A DNA stretch of 64,000 nucleotides from Lysinibacter sp. HNR (GCF_029760935.1 NZ_CP121684.1:1-64000); one strand, 5' to 3'; numbered from the stretch's first letter, positions 45,255-54,599 are shown. The notes: a model not told the origin generated them from the sequence alone. Program-made: numbers and translations.

Positions 45255-46612
45255 GGAGTTCCCGGGCCCGCCGCAAAATCCGTGCGTCCCGCAAGACCCG
45301 CGATAACGCAAGTCCTCAGGCGCGCCCAGGCAGTGACTCGACACCCTATAGTACGGTTCGAGCGCGCCGGGGCAGAACCCGCGAACCTCACAATAGTTTT
45401 AATAGTCGCGACCTCATCAATGAGGCCCTGCACGGAATCGGTACCCGCCCCTCACGGCTCATTCTCACCCTGTTGGGAACGGTGTTGGGCATCACCTCGC
45501 TTGTGGTCACGATAGGGCTGGCGCAGACCGCCGCGGTGCAGATCTCCCGCCACTTTGACGCGGTTGCCGCGACCCAGGTTGTGGTAACGCCCGCCAAAAG
45601 CGGTGGCGGTGGAGACCCCAGCAGGCAGCGAGCCGTCACGACCCTGCCCTGGGACTCCCCAGACCGGGTGGATCGTCTGAACGGGGTTGAGGCCTCGGCC
45701 CTCATCTCCAAGGTGGGCACCGGTGAATCGCGCATCACCGCTGCGGAGATCTACGACCCGGCTGCGGCCCAGACCTCAGCGCCGGGGGTGTACGCAATCA
45801 GCGGTGACCTCGTTGCGGTGGTCGAGGGCAGCATTAAGACGGGACGGTTCTTCGATATGGGACACGATACCCGGGGCGACCGGGTTGTTGTGCTCGGGTC
45901 GGACGCGGCAGAAAAGCTGGGAGTCAATCGGGTCGATACTCAGCCATCCATCTTTATTGGGGGCACCAGCTACACCGTCATTGGCATCCTGGGTGACGCA
46001 GGGCAGCGCACCGAACTGGCCGATGCCGTGATGATGCCCACCGGAACGGCGCGCAGCCAATTTGATCTGGGGGTTCCCGGCGAACTCCAGATACGCATCG
46101 CGATTGGTGCCGGTCCTCTTGTGAAGAAACAGGCTCCCATTGCTCTCGACCCCAACGCCCCGGAGACCTTTGAGGTTGCCGCCCCCGCGTCGGGCAGTGA
46201 TCTGCAAGCGGGGGTACAGGCCGACATTAACCTGATTTTCCTGGCTCTCGGGGCGATTGCGCTGCTTGCGGGTGGTCTGGGAATTGCAAACGTGACGCTT
46301 CTCTCCGTGATGGAGCGGGTGGGTGAGATCGGTCTTCGCCGTGCCCTCGGCGCAACCGGAAAACAGATCGCCCTGCAATTTGTGCTGGAGTCCGTCGCAA
46401 TCGGGTTGCTGGGTGGGCTCTTGGGGGCCGCTCTGGGCATCTTTACTGTGGTGGGGATAGCTCTCGCCCAGGGACTCACCCCCGTGCTAGACATCTGGGT
46501 TGCTCTGGGGGGAGCCCTGCTTGGCGGGTTAGTGGGCCTAGTCTCGGGAGCGTATCCGGCGATAAAGGCCTCCCGCATCGAACCCGTATCCGCGCTGCGC
46601 GGCGGGGTTTAG
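45251..46612 (+). CDS. MacB/FtsX-like ABC transporter permease
   Basis: The 453-aa protein has a basic N-terminal extension, a membrane helix near residues 70-95, a large extracellular MacB periplasmic-like domain (about 100-320) and three C-terminal membrane helices in the FtsX fold (including VMERVGEIGLRRALGATGKQ). With the ATPase, adaptor and lipoprotein it forms a MacAB-like export system. The cargo is unknown: such systems export antimicrobial peptides, lipids or stress compounds. The N-terminal 60 residues are Arg-rich and poorly conserved. Confidence 0.92.
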   Translation: MRSSRARRKIRASRKTRDNASPQARPGSDSTPYSTVRARRGRTREPHNSFNSRDLINEALHGIGTRPSRLILTLLGTVLGITSLVVTIGLAQTAAVQISRHFDAVAATQVVVTPAKSGGGGDPSRQRAVTTLPWDSPDRVDRLNGVEASALISKVGTGESRITAAEIYDPAAAQTSAPGVYAISGDLVAVVEGSIKTGRFFDMGHDTRGDRVVVLGSDAAEKLGVNRVDTQPSIFIGGTSYTVIGILGDAGQRTELADAVMMPTGTARSQFDLGVPGELQIRIAIGAGPLVKKQAPIALDPNAPETFEVAAPASGSDLQAGVQADINLIFLALGAIALLAGGLGIANVTLLSVMERVGEIGLRRALGATGKQIALQFVLESVAIGLLGGLLGAALGIFTVVGIALAQGLTPVLDIWVALGGALLGGLVGLVSGAYPAIKASRIEPVSALRGGV

Positions 46613-46663
46613 CCGCGCGACTCCCCGCAGCTGCTGAACGCCGCTGACTCGCCCAGCAAACTT

Positions 46664-47698
46664 TTAGCCCAGCATCTCCCGTACTCGGGGAGCCACCTCG
46701 GTGCCGTAGAGTTCAATCGAGCTCATGATGTTCTCGTGGCTGAGGGGGCCGTTGCCGATCTTCAGATCAAAGCGAGACAGATCCAGGTCGGTTGCCGCCC
46801 GGGCGATCTTTCTGGCGACCGTTTCGGGGGAACCCACAAAGAGGGCGCCACCGGCAATTTCTTGTTCGTAGTGAATCCGGGTCATCGGTGCCCAACCGCG
46901 CTCCTGACCGATGCGGGTCATGAGCTTCTCGTAAGCCGGCCAGAAAATTTCGCGCGCCGCTTCATCGGTCTCTGCGATGAATCCGGGAGAGTGCATTCCG
47001 ATGGGAAGGGTGACGTCCTGCGAAAACTTGTCCAGGGCGGAGCGGTAAAGCTGGGTGAGGGAGCCAAAGCGGGAGGGCGCACCGCCGATGATTGCAAACA
47101 TGAGGGGGAGGCCGTTCTTGGCCGCACGGATCACCGATCCGGGGTTGCCGCCCACACCGATCCAGGTGCGCAGTGGCGCGTTCTCAACGTGCGGATACAC
47201 ATCCTGCTCGTGAATGGTGGGGGTGAAGCTTCCCTCCCAGGTCACCGGCTTTTGCTCTCGCACGGCGAGGTAGAGGTCAAACTTTTCCTCAAAGAGCTGT
47301 TCGTAGTCGGAGAGGGAAAGACCAAAGAGGGGGAATGACTCGGTGAAGGAGCCTCGCCCCAGAATGACCTCGGCTCGGCCGGAAGAAATACCGTCGAGAG
47401 TTGCAAAGCGCTGGAAAACGCGAATGGGATCATCGGAGCTGAGGATGGTCACTGCCGACCCGAGCTGAATATTTTTGGTGCGGGAGGCGATTGCCGCAAG
47501 AATCATCTCCGGAGACGATACGGCAAAATCGACGCGGTGGTGCTCACCCACACCAAAGAAATCGAGCCCAACTTCCTCAGCGAGGATTCCTTCCGCAACA
47601 ACGTTTCGGATCACCTGAGCGTGGGAGAGGGGCTTCCCCTCAGCGTCGTTTGTGACATCACCAAAGGTGTCGATACCCAATTCAAGTTTCTTGTTCAC
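46664..47698 (-). CDS. Luciferase-like (LLM class) flavin-dependent oxidoreductase
   Basis: The 344-aa protein has the bacterial luciferase TIM-barrel pattern: LGIDTFGD at the start, GLDFFGVGEHHRVDFAVSSP, and later WIGVGGNPGSVIRAAKNGLP and LFVGSPETVARKI. Members bind FMN or F420. The GTG at 47698 is chosen because GGAGCG lies a few bases upstream; the longer frame adds a basic tail without homology. The substrate is unknown. It is convergent with the ABC permease gene. Confidence 0.9.
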   Translation of the reverse strand: MNKKLELGIDTFGDVTNDAEGKPLSHAQVIRNVVAEGILAEEVGLDFFGVGEHHRVDFAVSSPEMILAAIASRTKNIQLGSAVTILSSDDPIRVFQRFATLDGISSGRAEVILGRGSFTESFPLFGLSLSDYEQLFEEKFDLYLAVREQKPVTWEGSFTPTIHEQDVYPHVENAPLRTWIGVGGNPGSVIRAAKNGLPLMFAIIGGAPSRFGSLTQLYRSALDKFSQDVTLPIGMHSPGFIAETDEAAREIFWPAYEKLMTRIGQERGWAPMTRIHYEQEIAGGALFVGSPETVARKIARAATDLDLSRFDLKIGNGPLSHENIMSSIELYGTEVAPRVREMLG

Positions 47699-47879
47699 GA
47701 GACGCTCCCTGTGCTTATCTGATCTGCGGTTTTTACATGCAGAGTAGATCAACGGTGAAGTTGCTGAGAATATTCCGAGCGCTTATATTTTATTCTTTAC
47801 AGTAAGTATTTATGTCTGAGCCGGCCTTGGCGTTGTTGATAATCTACGTGTGCTTGAATCGTTTGCGAAGCATGTAACC

Positions 47880-48404
47880 TCAGTTGTGGGTGGCAGTCGG
47901 GCTGGGAACGCCCTGTGTGGGGAGATGCGATTCGAGTTCTGAGTGCAAGGGGTAGAGCACTCGAAACCGCTCGCACACCACGGGCATGTCGGGTTCATAA
48001 CCGCGCGGATTCTCAGAGTAGTTACGCCAGAAGTGTTCGTGAGCCTCGCGCCACGACGCGAGGCTGCGATCCCCCTCACCCTCGGCGTGGGCGTGTTCCT
48101 CTGATACCTCGTTGAACGCGACGATGTCGACCGATGTTATTTCGATAAGCGCTCGCGGTGTGCCTCTTCCATCGAGGATCATGCTGTACTCGCCGACAAC
48201 CGGTATAGTATCTCCGCTGTGTTCGTAGTCCCACAAAGCTGAGGCGGTTCCCGTCTTGGTGCCCTCCAGCACAAGTTTGAGTAGCCCGTCAGCGTGTTCG
48301 GGCGTTGCGCCGAATGCCCAGGTTTCGGGGATATCCTCTGGGAGATTGGACAGAGTTTTACGACAGTGGTTCCAGAATTCCGGGACGGTTGGATTCACGT
48401 TCAT
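47880..48404 (-). CDS. ASCH domain protein
   Basis: The 174-aa protein matches the ASCH (RNA-binding-like, PUA-related) fold: ETWAFGATPEHADGLLKLVL, EGTKTGTASALWDYE, PVVGEYSMILDGRGTPRALIE and a C-terminal CERFRVLYPL strand. Family members include YqfB-type amidohydrolases acting on modified nucleosides, but no activity can be assigned to this one. It is a single gene with its own promoter. The 290 bp to the right show no other gene. Confidence 0.86.
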   Translation of the reverse strand: MNVNPTVPEFWNHCRKTLSNLPEDIPETWAFGATPEHADGLLKLVLEGTKTGTASALWDYEHSGDTIPVVGEYSMILDGRGTPRALIEITSVDIVAFNEVSEEHAHAEGEGDRSLASWREAHEHFWRNYSENPRGYEPDMPVVCERFRVLYPLHSELESHLPTQGVPSPTATHN

Positions 48405-48697
48405 TCAGCGCAGTTTATCCTATCCACCGTTTTTGATACGCAAGAACAGGTTTCAACGCGGTGGTTTAGTCTTTCGCTCGCGGGAGAACAAAGGGAATAG
48501 CCGATGAGTTACTGCTGTTGTCTGTTAATCCACTGCTCAATCTTGTGAGGATGCCCGCTGTTCAGTTTAAGCAGGATTCCTGAGATTGAGTGGTTTCTAT
48601 AGTTTTTCACACCGGGGGTTCAGGAGTGTGTTGATAAAATGAGGTGATGTTGTAGCGCACTTAATGATTTATTTAAAATCCGTGTGAGTGCTTTACT

Positions 48698-51469
48698 ATG
48701 ACTTGGGGGGTCGTTCACTTGCGTATGACGCATATTGCTGCCGGATTGATCACGGCTTTTTTGCTGGTGTCGGTGATTCCCGACGTGTCATTTGCACAAG
48801 AACAGCAAAACTCGGCAGAGCAGCAGGGGCAAGAAGAGCCTCGTTTGAGCGTGCCTGATGCAGCGGGTTTTGGTGAACCGGTTATGGGACTGGACTGGCC
48901 TGTTGCGCAGGAAGGCCCGGCCCACACGACTGATCAATCAGATGTAACGCTGACGATTGATGACCTAGACGCGGCGCTGGCGACGGATAGTCCCGATGAG
49001 GTTATTACCAATATTGATCCCGGTCTTGCTCAATCGGTTAACTACTCTCTGGGTCGGGTTGGTGATTCTCCGGTCACTCGGGGGGATATGGCTCGATTTT
49101 CCTCTATTTCTCTTTATGGGTCAGTGGTTACCGTCACGAGCCTTGCGGGTATGGAATACGCCATCAACCTGCAGTCCCTGACCCTTGAGGATCAGCCCGT
49201 CACCGATCTGAGTCCTCTTGCTGGGCTTGGGTCTTTGTGGAACATTCATCTTTCCGCGACACGTGTGACCGATCTTGCCCCATTGAAGAGTGTAAATTCA
49301 TTGCGTGGGGTTATGATCTCAAACGTTTCAGACATGAGGGAGCTTTCCCTCAGTTCTGTTGCGGCGCTGTCACAAATCAATTCCCTCTCTCTTTTTGGGG
49401 CAAACTACTCAAGCTATGACGAGTTGGGCAAGCTGACCGGTCTGATCAGGCTCAACCTAAACCACAGTTCCGTGGAAGACATCGAGTTTCTCTCATCACT
49501 CACACAGCTGGAGAGCCTTGATCTGAGTTTTACACATCCGGGCAGTGTTGCAAGCATCGCAGCGCTCACCAACTTGAGAACACTCAATCTCTCCAATGTT
49601 GCTGCTGTGCCAGATGATATTGAGTTTGTGGCGGGTCTTGAGGAACTGAGTCATCTTGATTTAACAAATACCGGTGTTATTGATATCTCGGCCCTGAAGG
49701 GAAAATCTTCTCTCTACCAGGTCTTTCTCGATGACAACCGGGTTTCTGATATATCTGCGCTACAGGATGCAGAGAACCTAGCCGATCTGAGTCTCCGTAA
49801 CAACAATATTTCCGATATTGATCCGCTGAATGATAGCCAGAATCTTGCAGTGTTGCACCTCTCTGGAAATAACCTCAGTGATGTTTCTCCCCTTGGACAC
49901 ATGACCCATTTGTACTGGTTGGACATCGCCGACAATAATATTTCGACTGTCCCTGATCTGAGTGAGAACAGTCAACTATATTTTATGTTCGCAAATAATA
50001 ATAAAATTAAAGATATAACGTCGCTTTTTGGGGGCGACTCGCAGAGCCTTGATCCGGAAGATAATCGGTTGCCTAACGTTGCCGAGACGGGCGTGATAGA
50101 TACGCTCTATTACCTCAACCTCGGGGGAAACTTAATCACCGATTTCTCACCGCTGGCAACACTCTCCGCATTGAGAGGACTTGATATCAGTGATAATCCC
50201 GGGCGAGACCTTAGTGTGCTTGCCGCCCTTCCCGGCCTGAGGGATCTCAACGTGAGTAATCTTGAATTGGGTACCCTGGATGACCTCCCGTTGCCGGTTG
50301 GTCTGAACTCGCTTGCCATCAACGGAAACGGTATTTCTTCGCTTGGTCCTCTTGTGCGACTCACCACCCTCGGAGCGCTTTACGCTGCAGACAACAGCAT
50401 CAGCGACCTGAGACCGCTTGCGGACATACCCGGTTCTTATCTCCTTGACCTGAGTAATAATCTGATTAGCGATATCTCTGTTTTTGCGGAGCTTATGTCT
50501 CTTAACGATATTGACCTGGCGGGTAATTCCATTTCGGATGTGGCCGTGCTTGGAAATATGGATTCTTTATACCGGCTTAATCTTGATCGTAATTCTGTCC
50601 GTGATCTGTCTGCTCTTGCCGAGGCACCCGACTACATGGAGCTCTCGGCACTCGACCAGGAGATTGTCGAGGAGGCGGTTTTTGTGCCCGCCGCCGCAAC
50701 CTCTTATCGCTATGACGATGCCCAGCCCGTTGTGTCGCTGCAGGGAGAGCATCTCAGCCTCGCAACCGATAAGGTTGGGTCTGGGTCTGGGTCTGGGTCT
50801 GGGTCTGGGTCTGGGTCTGGGTCTGGGTCTGGGTCTGGGTCTGGGTCTGGCGTCGCCAATTCTGCAGAGGGCCGGGGCAGCGGATTGAACTGGACGGGGA
50901 TTAAAGAGTCAACGACTCAACTCAGTGCAACCTGGGCATCAGACGACGATGTCTTTAGCGGCACGCTTATCCACCCCGTGACTCGCGCCGCCCTCTCGGC
51001 TGACAGTCTAATAAACGGCGAGGTTGGTAAAGAGCTTGTGATTGAGACAACAATCACGGATGGTTTCACCGTGGAGAATCGCCGTGTTGATGGTGACGTT
51101 CCTCCCGGACTGGTCTGGAGAGAAGACGGTACTTTCTCTGGTGTTCCGACGGAAGCCGGTGCTTTTAATGCCGTTCTCGTTGCTGCCGATCGCTACGGTA
51201 ACGAAGCGAACCATTCGGCAACGATTCTTGTTTCTCCCCGAGATAGCACCGATGTGGAAAACGGGGGCGATAACGGAAATCTCGCTGGAGATAGTGCAGA
51301 CACAAACAACCCGGGTGGTGATCACCGGGAATCCTCGAAGGGAACACAACTCGTAAAAACGGGTTCTGCTAGCCCGCTGGCGGTTCTGCTCCTCGGTGTT
51401 GTGATGGCTGTTGCTGGTCTCCTCACGTTTTTTGCGCGTCGCTCTCACTCTCGATCAACGGCACAATGA
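48698..51469 (+). CDS. Large leucine-rich-repeat surface protein with sorting-like signal
   Basis: The 923-aa protein has a signal peptide (cleavage after about residue 33, VSFA), then some 20 internalin-type leucine-rich repeats of about 22 residues (pattern LxxLxxLxLxxNxISDISxL; residues about 130-640). A (Gly-Ser)12 linker, an Ig-like or cadherin-like module (about 760-850), and a C-terminal LVKTG followed by a hydrophobic helix and Arg-rich tail complete it. That ending resembles a sortase signal. ATG 48698 or 48725 could be the start. The role is probably adhesion or protein binding at the cell surface. Confidence 0.88.
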   Translation: MTWGVVHLRMTHIAAGLITAFLLVSVIPDVSFAQEQQNSAEQQGQEEPRLSVPDAAGFGEPVMGLDWPVAQEGPAHTTDQSDVTLTIDDLDAALATDSPDEVITNIDPGLAQSVNYSLGRVGDSPVTRGDMARFSSISLYGSVVTVTSLAGMEYAINLQSLTLEDQPVTDLSPLAGLGSLWNIHLSATRVTDLAPLKSVNSLRGVMISNVSDMRELSLSSVAALSQINSLSLFGANYSSYDELGKLTGLIRLNLNHSSVEDIEFLSSLTQLESLDLSFTHPGSVASIAALTNLRTLNLSNVAAVPDDIEFVAGLEELSHLDLTNTGVIDISALKGKSSLYQVFLDDNRVSDISALQDAENLADLSLRNNNISDIDPLNDSQNLAVLHLSGNNLSDVSPLGHMTHLYWLDIADNNISTVPDLSENSQLYFMFANNNKIKDITSLFGGDSQSLDPEDNRLPNVAETGVIDTLYYLNLGGNLITDFSPLATLSALRGLDISDNPGRDLSVLAALPGLRDLNVSNLELGTLDDLPLPVGLNSLAINGNGISSLGPLVRLTTLGALYAADNSISDLRPLADIPGSYLLDLSNNLISDISVFAELMSLNDIDLAGNSISDVAVLGNMDSLYRLNLDRNSVRDLSALAEAPDYMELSALDQEIVEEAVFVPAAATSYRYDDAQPVVSLQGEHLSLATDKVGSGSGSGSGSGSGSGSGSGSGSGSGVANSAEGRGSGLNWTGIKESTTQLSATWASDDDVFSGTLIHPVTRAALSADSLINGEVGKELVIETTITDGFTVENRRVDGDVPPGLVWREDGTFSGVPTEAGAFNAVLVAADRYGNEANHSATILVSPRDSTDVENGGDNGNLAGDSADTNNPGGDHRESSKGTQLVKTGSASPLAVLLLGVVMAVAGLLTFFARRSHSRSTAQ
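50777..50848 (+). repeat. Hexanucleotide repeat (GGGTCT)12 in the LRR gene
   Basis: Twelve perfect copies of GGGTCT encode twelve Gly-Ser pairs. Because the unit is six bases, gain or loss of copies keeps the frame and only alters the linker between the repeats and the C-terminal module. Confidence 0.97.
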
Positions 51470-51476
51470 TTGTGTA

Positions 51477-51920
51477 ATGAGAAAATACGGGGCAGTATGG
51501 TCAGGTAACCATACGGCTCGCAGTGGTCTCCCTGATGCTCACACCCACCTCATGTTTATGGGACAGTTGCTTGAGAAAACACCCCTGGGTGATGCCGAAA
51601 ATCTGACGGAGATCCAATCGCGATTACGCGATGCTCGCCCCGGGAATCCCGATTTCGACCGCACCCTTGGTTACGGATGGCTTTTCTCGGCCGTTCCCTC
51701 GCCGAGTATTTCGCTTGAGGATGCCCTGCGCTTTGCAACCCTCGGATCCGCCTATGCCTGCGACGGGGAGACCGTGCGGGGCTGCCTAGAAACCGGAAAA
51801 CTTGCCGACTTTATTGTGCTGGACACCAACCCCTTTGAGCGGGGTGCGGAGTTGCTGCTCACGGCCCGGATTATGCTAACGGTTGTGGGTGGAAGTTTTG
51901 CATACGAGCTGAGCAAATAA
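51477..51920 (+). pseudogene. Internally deleted amidohydrolase (YtcJ-like)
   Basis: The 147-aa frame joins two distant parts of an amidohydrolase. The start has the metal-binding DAHTHL and an RLYGW-like segment (TLGYGW), typical of the N-terminal third of YtcJ proteins. After FSAVPSPSISLEDALRF it continues as the C-terminal part (ETVRGCLETGKLADFIVLDT and a VVGG strand). Some 350-400 middle residues with other metal ligands are absent, in frame. The product cannot be a normal enzyme. It begins 7 nt after the LRR gene. Confidence 0.75.
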
Positions 51921-51977
51921 AGCTATCTGAGCACCTTTGGTTGATGCGTTTGGAGGCTAGGCTGTAATTTCAACCGG

Positions 51978-52208
51978 TCAAAACTCTGTAATCTCGGATA
52001 CGTGCTCTTCAACCCGTATATTGAGGCTTACGCCGTTTGGGTTTTTGGCAGCAAGCATGAGCGTTCCGATATCAGAGCTGCCGCTAATATCCCCGATTTG
52101 CTCTGCGCTTAGCTCGTTAAGGGTAGACGTCGACGGCAGAATAGACGCTTTGAGCTTGTTTCGCTCAGATGCTGAGGGTGTGGCTTTATCGGGGTGGCCA
52201 TTTTTCAT
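51978..52208 (-). CDS. Small hypothetical protein with leader-peptide-like middle
   Basis: The 76-aa frame begins MKNGHPDKATPSASE, has LNELSAEQIGDISGSSDIG in the middle, and ends in an acidic tail. The ELSxEQxxxISG pattern recalls the leaders of ribosomally made peptides cut after a small residue. No maturation or transport gene lies next to it, and the likely ribosome site GAGGAG is immediately adjacent to the ATG, which is unusual. It may be a chance frame. Confidence 0.35.
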   Translation of the reverse strand: MKNGHPDKATPSASERNKLKASILPSTSTLNELSAEQIGDISGSSDIGTLMLAAKNPNGVSLNIRVEEHVSEITEF

Positions 52209-52514
52209 CTCCTCGCTGGCTGGAACGAATTATTAGACAGGTATTGATGCTCATCTTCTGGAGGTGGTTTCCAGATTGTTTGCTCTTCTGTGGGAGCGTG
52301 CAGGGCGGCTTTTTCTTGATGACGAGTTTTTCATCGTTTTTGCTGTCCGTAGCGAGCTATGGCACAAAACGTTATCGTATATATGGACTTTTCCTGCAAA
52401 TACAAAAATGTCTCAGGTGTACTTAAAGTTGATAAATCTATGGATGCAATTCGGCTATGTTGTGGTCAAGGCTCGGAGGGCTAGAGAAACGGCTAATTAC
52501 GCAGAGTCGCAACC
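52209..52514. other. Stretch without a recognised gene
   Basis: Short open frames exist on the plus strand, but none has a ribosome site with a family match. No repeat or regulatory element stands out. Confidence 0.5.
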
Positions 52515-53189
52515 CTAAACCTCGACCCAAACGGAGGCGAGGGCCACCGACCCCAGGTCGACCGGGGTATCCGCTCCATCGATGAGGATGCTGCTCACAC
52601 CCGCATAGGGGCGGTGCTCGTTAATGGTTACGGAGGTTCCCGGAACCAGGCCGAGATCCGCGAAGTAGCGAAGCATCTCGGGGTTTTCGTCGGAGATACG
52701 GCTGACGGTGACTTTTTGTCCGACCTCGGCGGTGCTCAGAAGGAACGCGTCTTGGCGCCTTGGGAGACCGTTTGCGGTGGGGATGGGATCTCCGTGGGGG
52801 TCGCGTTCCGGGTGGCCCAGCGCGGCATCCAGCCTCTCGATGAGGGTGTCGCTCATGGCGTGTTCCAGCACCTCGGCCTCGTCGTGTACCTCGTCCCAGG
52901 TGTAGCCCATCATGTTAACGAGGAAGGTTTCGATGATGCGGTGACGTCGCACCATTCCTACCGCGTAGGTGCGGCCCAACTCGGTGAGTGTGATTCCGCC
53001 GTAGGGCTTATGCACGACCAGGCCCTGGTCGGTGAGTTTCTTGAGCCCGTCTGACACGGTGGAGGTTCGTACGCCCAGTGTCTCTGCCACATAGGTGACG
53101 CTGACATTGGCATCTTCGCTCCACTCGGTAGCGGCCCAGATAACCTTGAGGTAGTCCTGGGTTGCGTTGGTGAGAGAAGAAATAGCCAC
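52515..53189 (-). CDS. mntR: DtxR/MntR-family metal-dependent transcriptional regulator
   Basis: The 224-aa protein has an N-terminal winged helix (VTYVAETLGVRTSTVSDGLK), the dimerisation and metal-binding domain with VRRHRIIETFLV and the EVHDEAEVLEHAMSD helix, and a C-terminal SH3-like/FeoA domain from about residue 145. The length with SH3 domain fits the DtxR/IdeR/MntR group. The metal (Mn or Fe) cannot be fixed from sequence, and mntR is the more likely label. No transporter is adjacent. Confidence 0.88.
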   Translation of the reverse strand: MAISSLTNATQDYLKVIWAATEWSEDANVSVTYVAETLGVRTSTVSDGLKKLTDQGLVVHKPYGGITLTELGRTYAVGMVRRHRIIETFLVNMMGYTWDEVHDEAEVLEHAMSDTLIERLDAALGHPERDPHGDPIPTANGLPRRQDAFLLSTAEVGQKVTVSRISDENPEMLRYFADLGLVPGTSVTINEHRPYAGVSSILIDGADTPVDLGSVALASVWVEV

Positions 53190-53290
53190 GAGCTTATTCT
53201 ATGATGAACGGATGCGAGCGAGCCCAACAATAGTGTGACAGAGTGCTCATTCAGGGCACATTTCAGGCTGTAGATCACTAGGCTCAGAGT

Positions 53291-53728
53291 ATGACCATCG
53301 TTAATTACACGGTTCGCAAGTGGGTCAAACCCGAGGATCTGAACGCCCACGGAACCCTCTTTGGCGGAAGTCTTCTTCGTTGGATTGACGAGGAGGCCGC
53401 GATCTGCGCGATATTTCAACTGGGTAATGATCGGCTGGTCACCAAGGTTGTCTCCGAGATTAACTTTGTGAGTTCAGCCGTTCAGGGTGACCTGATAGAA
53501 CTCAACTTTGCGGTGGTTAAGCTGGGACGAACCTCGATTACCCTCTCGTGCCATGTGCGCAATGTCTTTACGCGAGACGACGTGCTGACCATCTCCACCA
53601 TTGTTTTTGTGGGGTTGGACGAGAACGGGGTTCCGCTTCCCCACGGGTTTACCGAGGTAACGCAGGGGACCGAGCGGGCACCGGTGAGAAAAAGCCGTCT
53701 CGCGGCGCGATCCGACCGCGCCGAATAG
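53291..53728 (+). CDS. Acyl-CoA thioesterase, hotdog fold (YciA-like)
   Basis: The 145-aa protein is a single hotdog domain with the YciA/BACH pattern: HGTLFGGSLLRWIDEEAAICA near residues 20-40 and a central ISTIVFVGLD strand. It hydrolyses acyl-CoA to free acid and CoA; chain length preference is unknown. It stands alone and convergent with the HAD gene, 18 nt apart. Confidence 0.9.
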   Translation: MTIVNYTVRKWVKPEDLNAHGTLFGGSLLRWIDEEAAICAIFQLGNDRLVTKVVSEINFVSSAVQGDLIELNFAVVKLGRTSITLSCHVRNVFTRDDVLTISTIVFVGLDENGVPLPHGFTEVTQGTERAPVRKSRLAARSDRAE

Positions 53729-53745
53729 CGGGGATTAGTCTCTGC

Positions 53746-54483
53746 CTAGGGGAGGAGTAGCGGCCTGAGCTGATCTATTGACGATACGTGTGCGATAGCG
53801 TCCGCGTTCTCCTCTGCCGACCCGTAACCCCACTCCACAATAATGGTGGGGATATCGTGTTCAGCAGCGCCGTTCACATCAAAGATTCGGTCGCCCACCA
53901 TCACGGGATTGCTGATGTCCGCGCCCGCAGCGGAAAGGCGACGCAGGGTCTCTGCAACCACGTCTGCCTTAGCGCTACGGGTCTCGTCGGGTGATGAACC
54001 GGTGATGGCGGTGAAGTACGGTGTCAATCCAAAGTGCTCAAGAATTTCGATGGCCTGAACCTCGCCTTTTGAGGTGGCCAATCCCACGGGAATTCCCGCC
54101 GAGTGCAGTTCGCGAAGCATCTCGGGCACTCCCGGATAGACGCTGGAGCCGGCATCCGGCCCCTCGCGGAGCGCGATATCGCGTTGAATCTGAAGAGCCT
54201 TGTTGGCAAGCTCCTCCGACATTCCCACCGTGTGGATGAAGGTGTCGAGCAGGGGTGGTCCCACCATGGCGTAGAGTTCTTCCTGCGAGGGGCGGGGCAG
54301 ACCCACCTGCACAAGAGCGTCGCCGATTCGCTTCACGATGCCGGGTGCGGAGTCGGTGATGGTGCCGTCAAGATCCCAGAGGATGGTTGTCCACGGCTTG
54401 GTTTTTGTGTGCAGTCGACCCACCACATCTGCGGGAAGGGGCAGTGGATTGGCGACAAGCGAACTGGGGGGCATCTCTAACAT
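53746..54483 (-). CDS. HAD-superfamily phosphatase (Gph/PgmB-like)
   Basis: The 245-aa protein has HAD motif I DLDGT near residue 38, a helical cap, motif II in ATSKGE, and motif III/IV in MVGDRIFDVNGA near residue 195. This matches phosphoglycolate phosphatase-like hydrolases (subfamily IA). It is convergent with the thioesterase gene. A 30-residue N-terminal extension precedes the first motif. The true substrate is unknown. Confidence 0.9.
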   Translation of the reverse strand: MLEMPPSSLVANPLPLPADVVGRLHTKTKPWTTILWDLDGTITDSAPGIVKRIGDALVQVGLPRPSQEELYAMVGPPLLDTFIHTVGMSEELANKALQIQRDIALREGPDAGSSVYPGVPEMLRELHSAGIPVGLATSKGEVQAIEILEHFGLTPYFTAITGSSPDETRSAKADVVAETLRRLSAAGADISNPVMVGDRIFDVNGAAEHDIPTIIVEWGYGSAEENADAIAHVSSIDQLRPLLLP

Positions 54484-54599
54484 TTGACTAATTTTATCTG
54501 AGGTTCCTGGGTGATACCTCGGTATTTTAAAGTGTTGGCACGTCTAAGCTTTGGAGGATCTAGGGTTTATTCTCTGTACACCCCGTGCGTCTCTCTGGA

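Noticed and set aside
45776-46378. 200-aa frame opposite the ABC permease
   Set aside because: Antisense shadow without motifs; the permease is clear.
50777-50848. Possible CRISPR array
   Set aside because: The units are six bases long with no spacers; it is a simple tandem repeat in a coding region. No CRISPR array was seen anywhere in the window.
52264-52518. 84-aa plus-strand frame before the MntR-type gene
   Set aside because: No ribosome site, no family, and it ends antisense to the MntR-type gene's 3' end.
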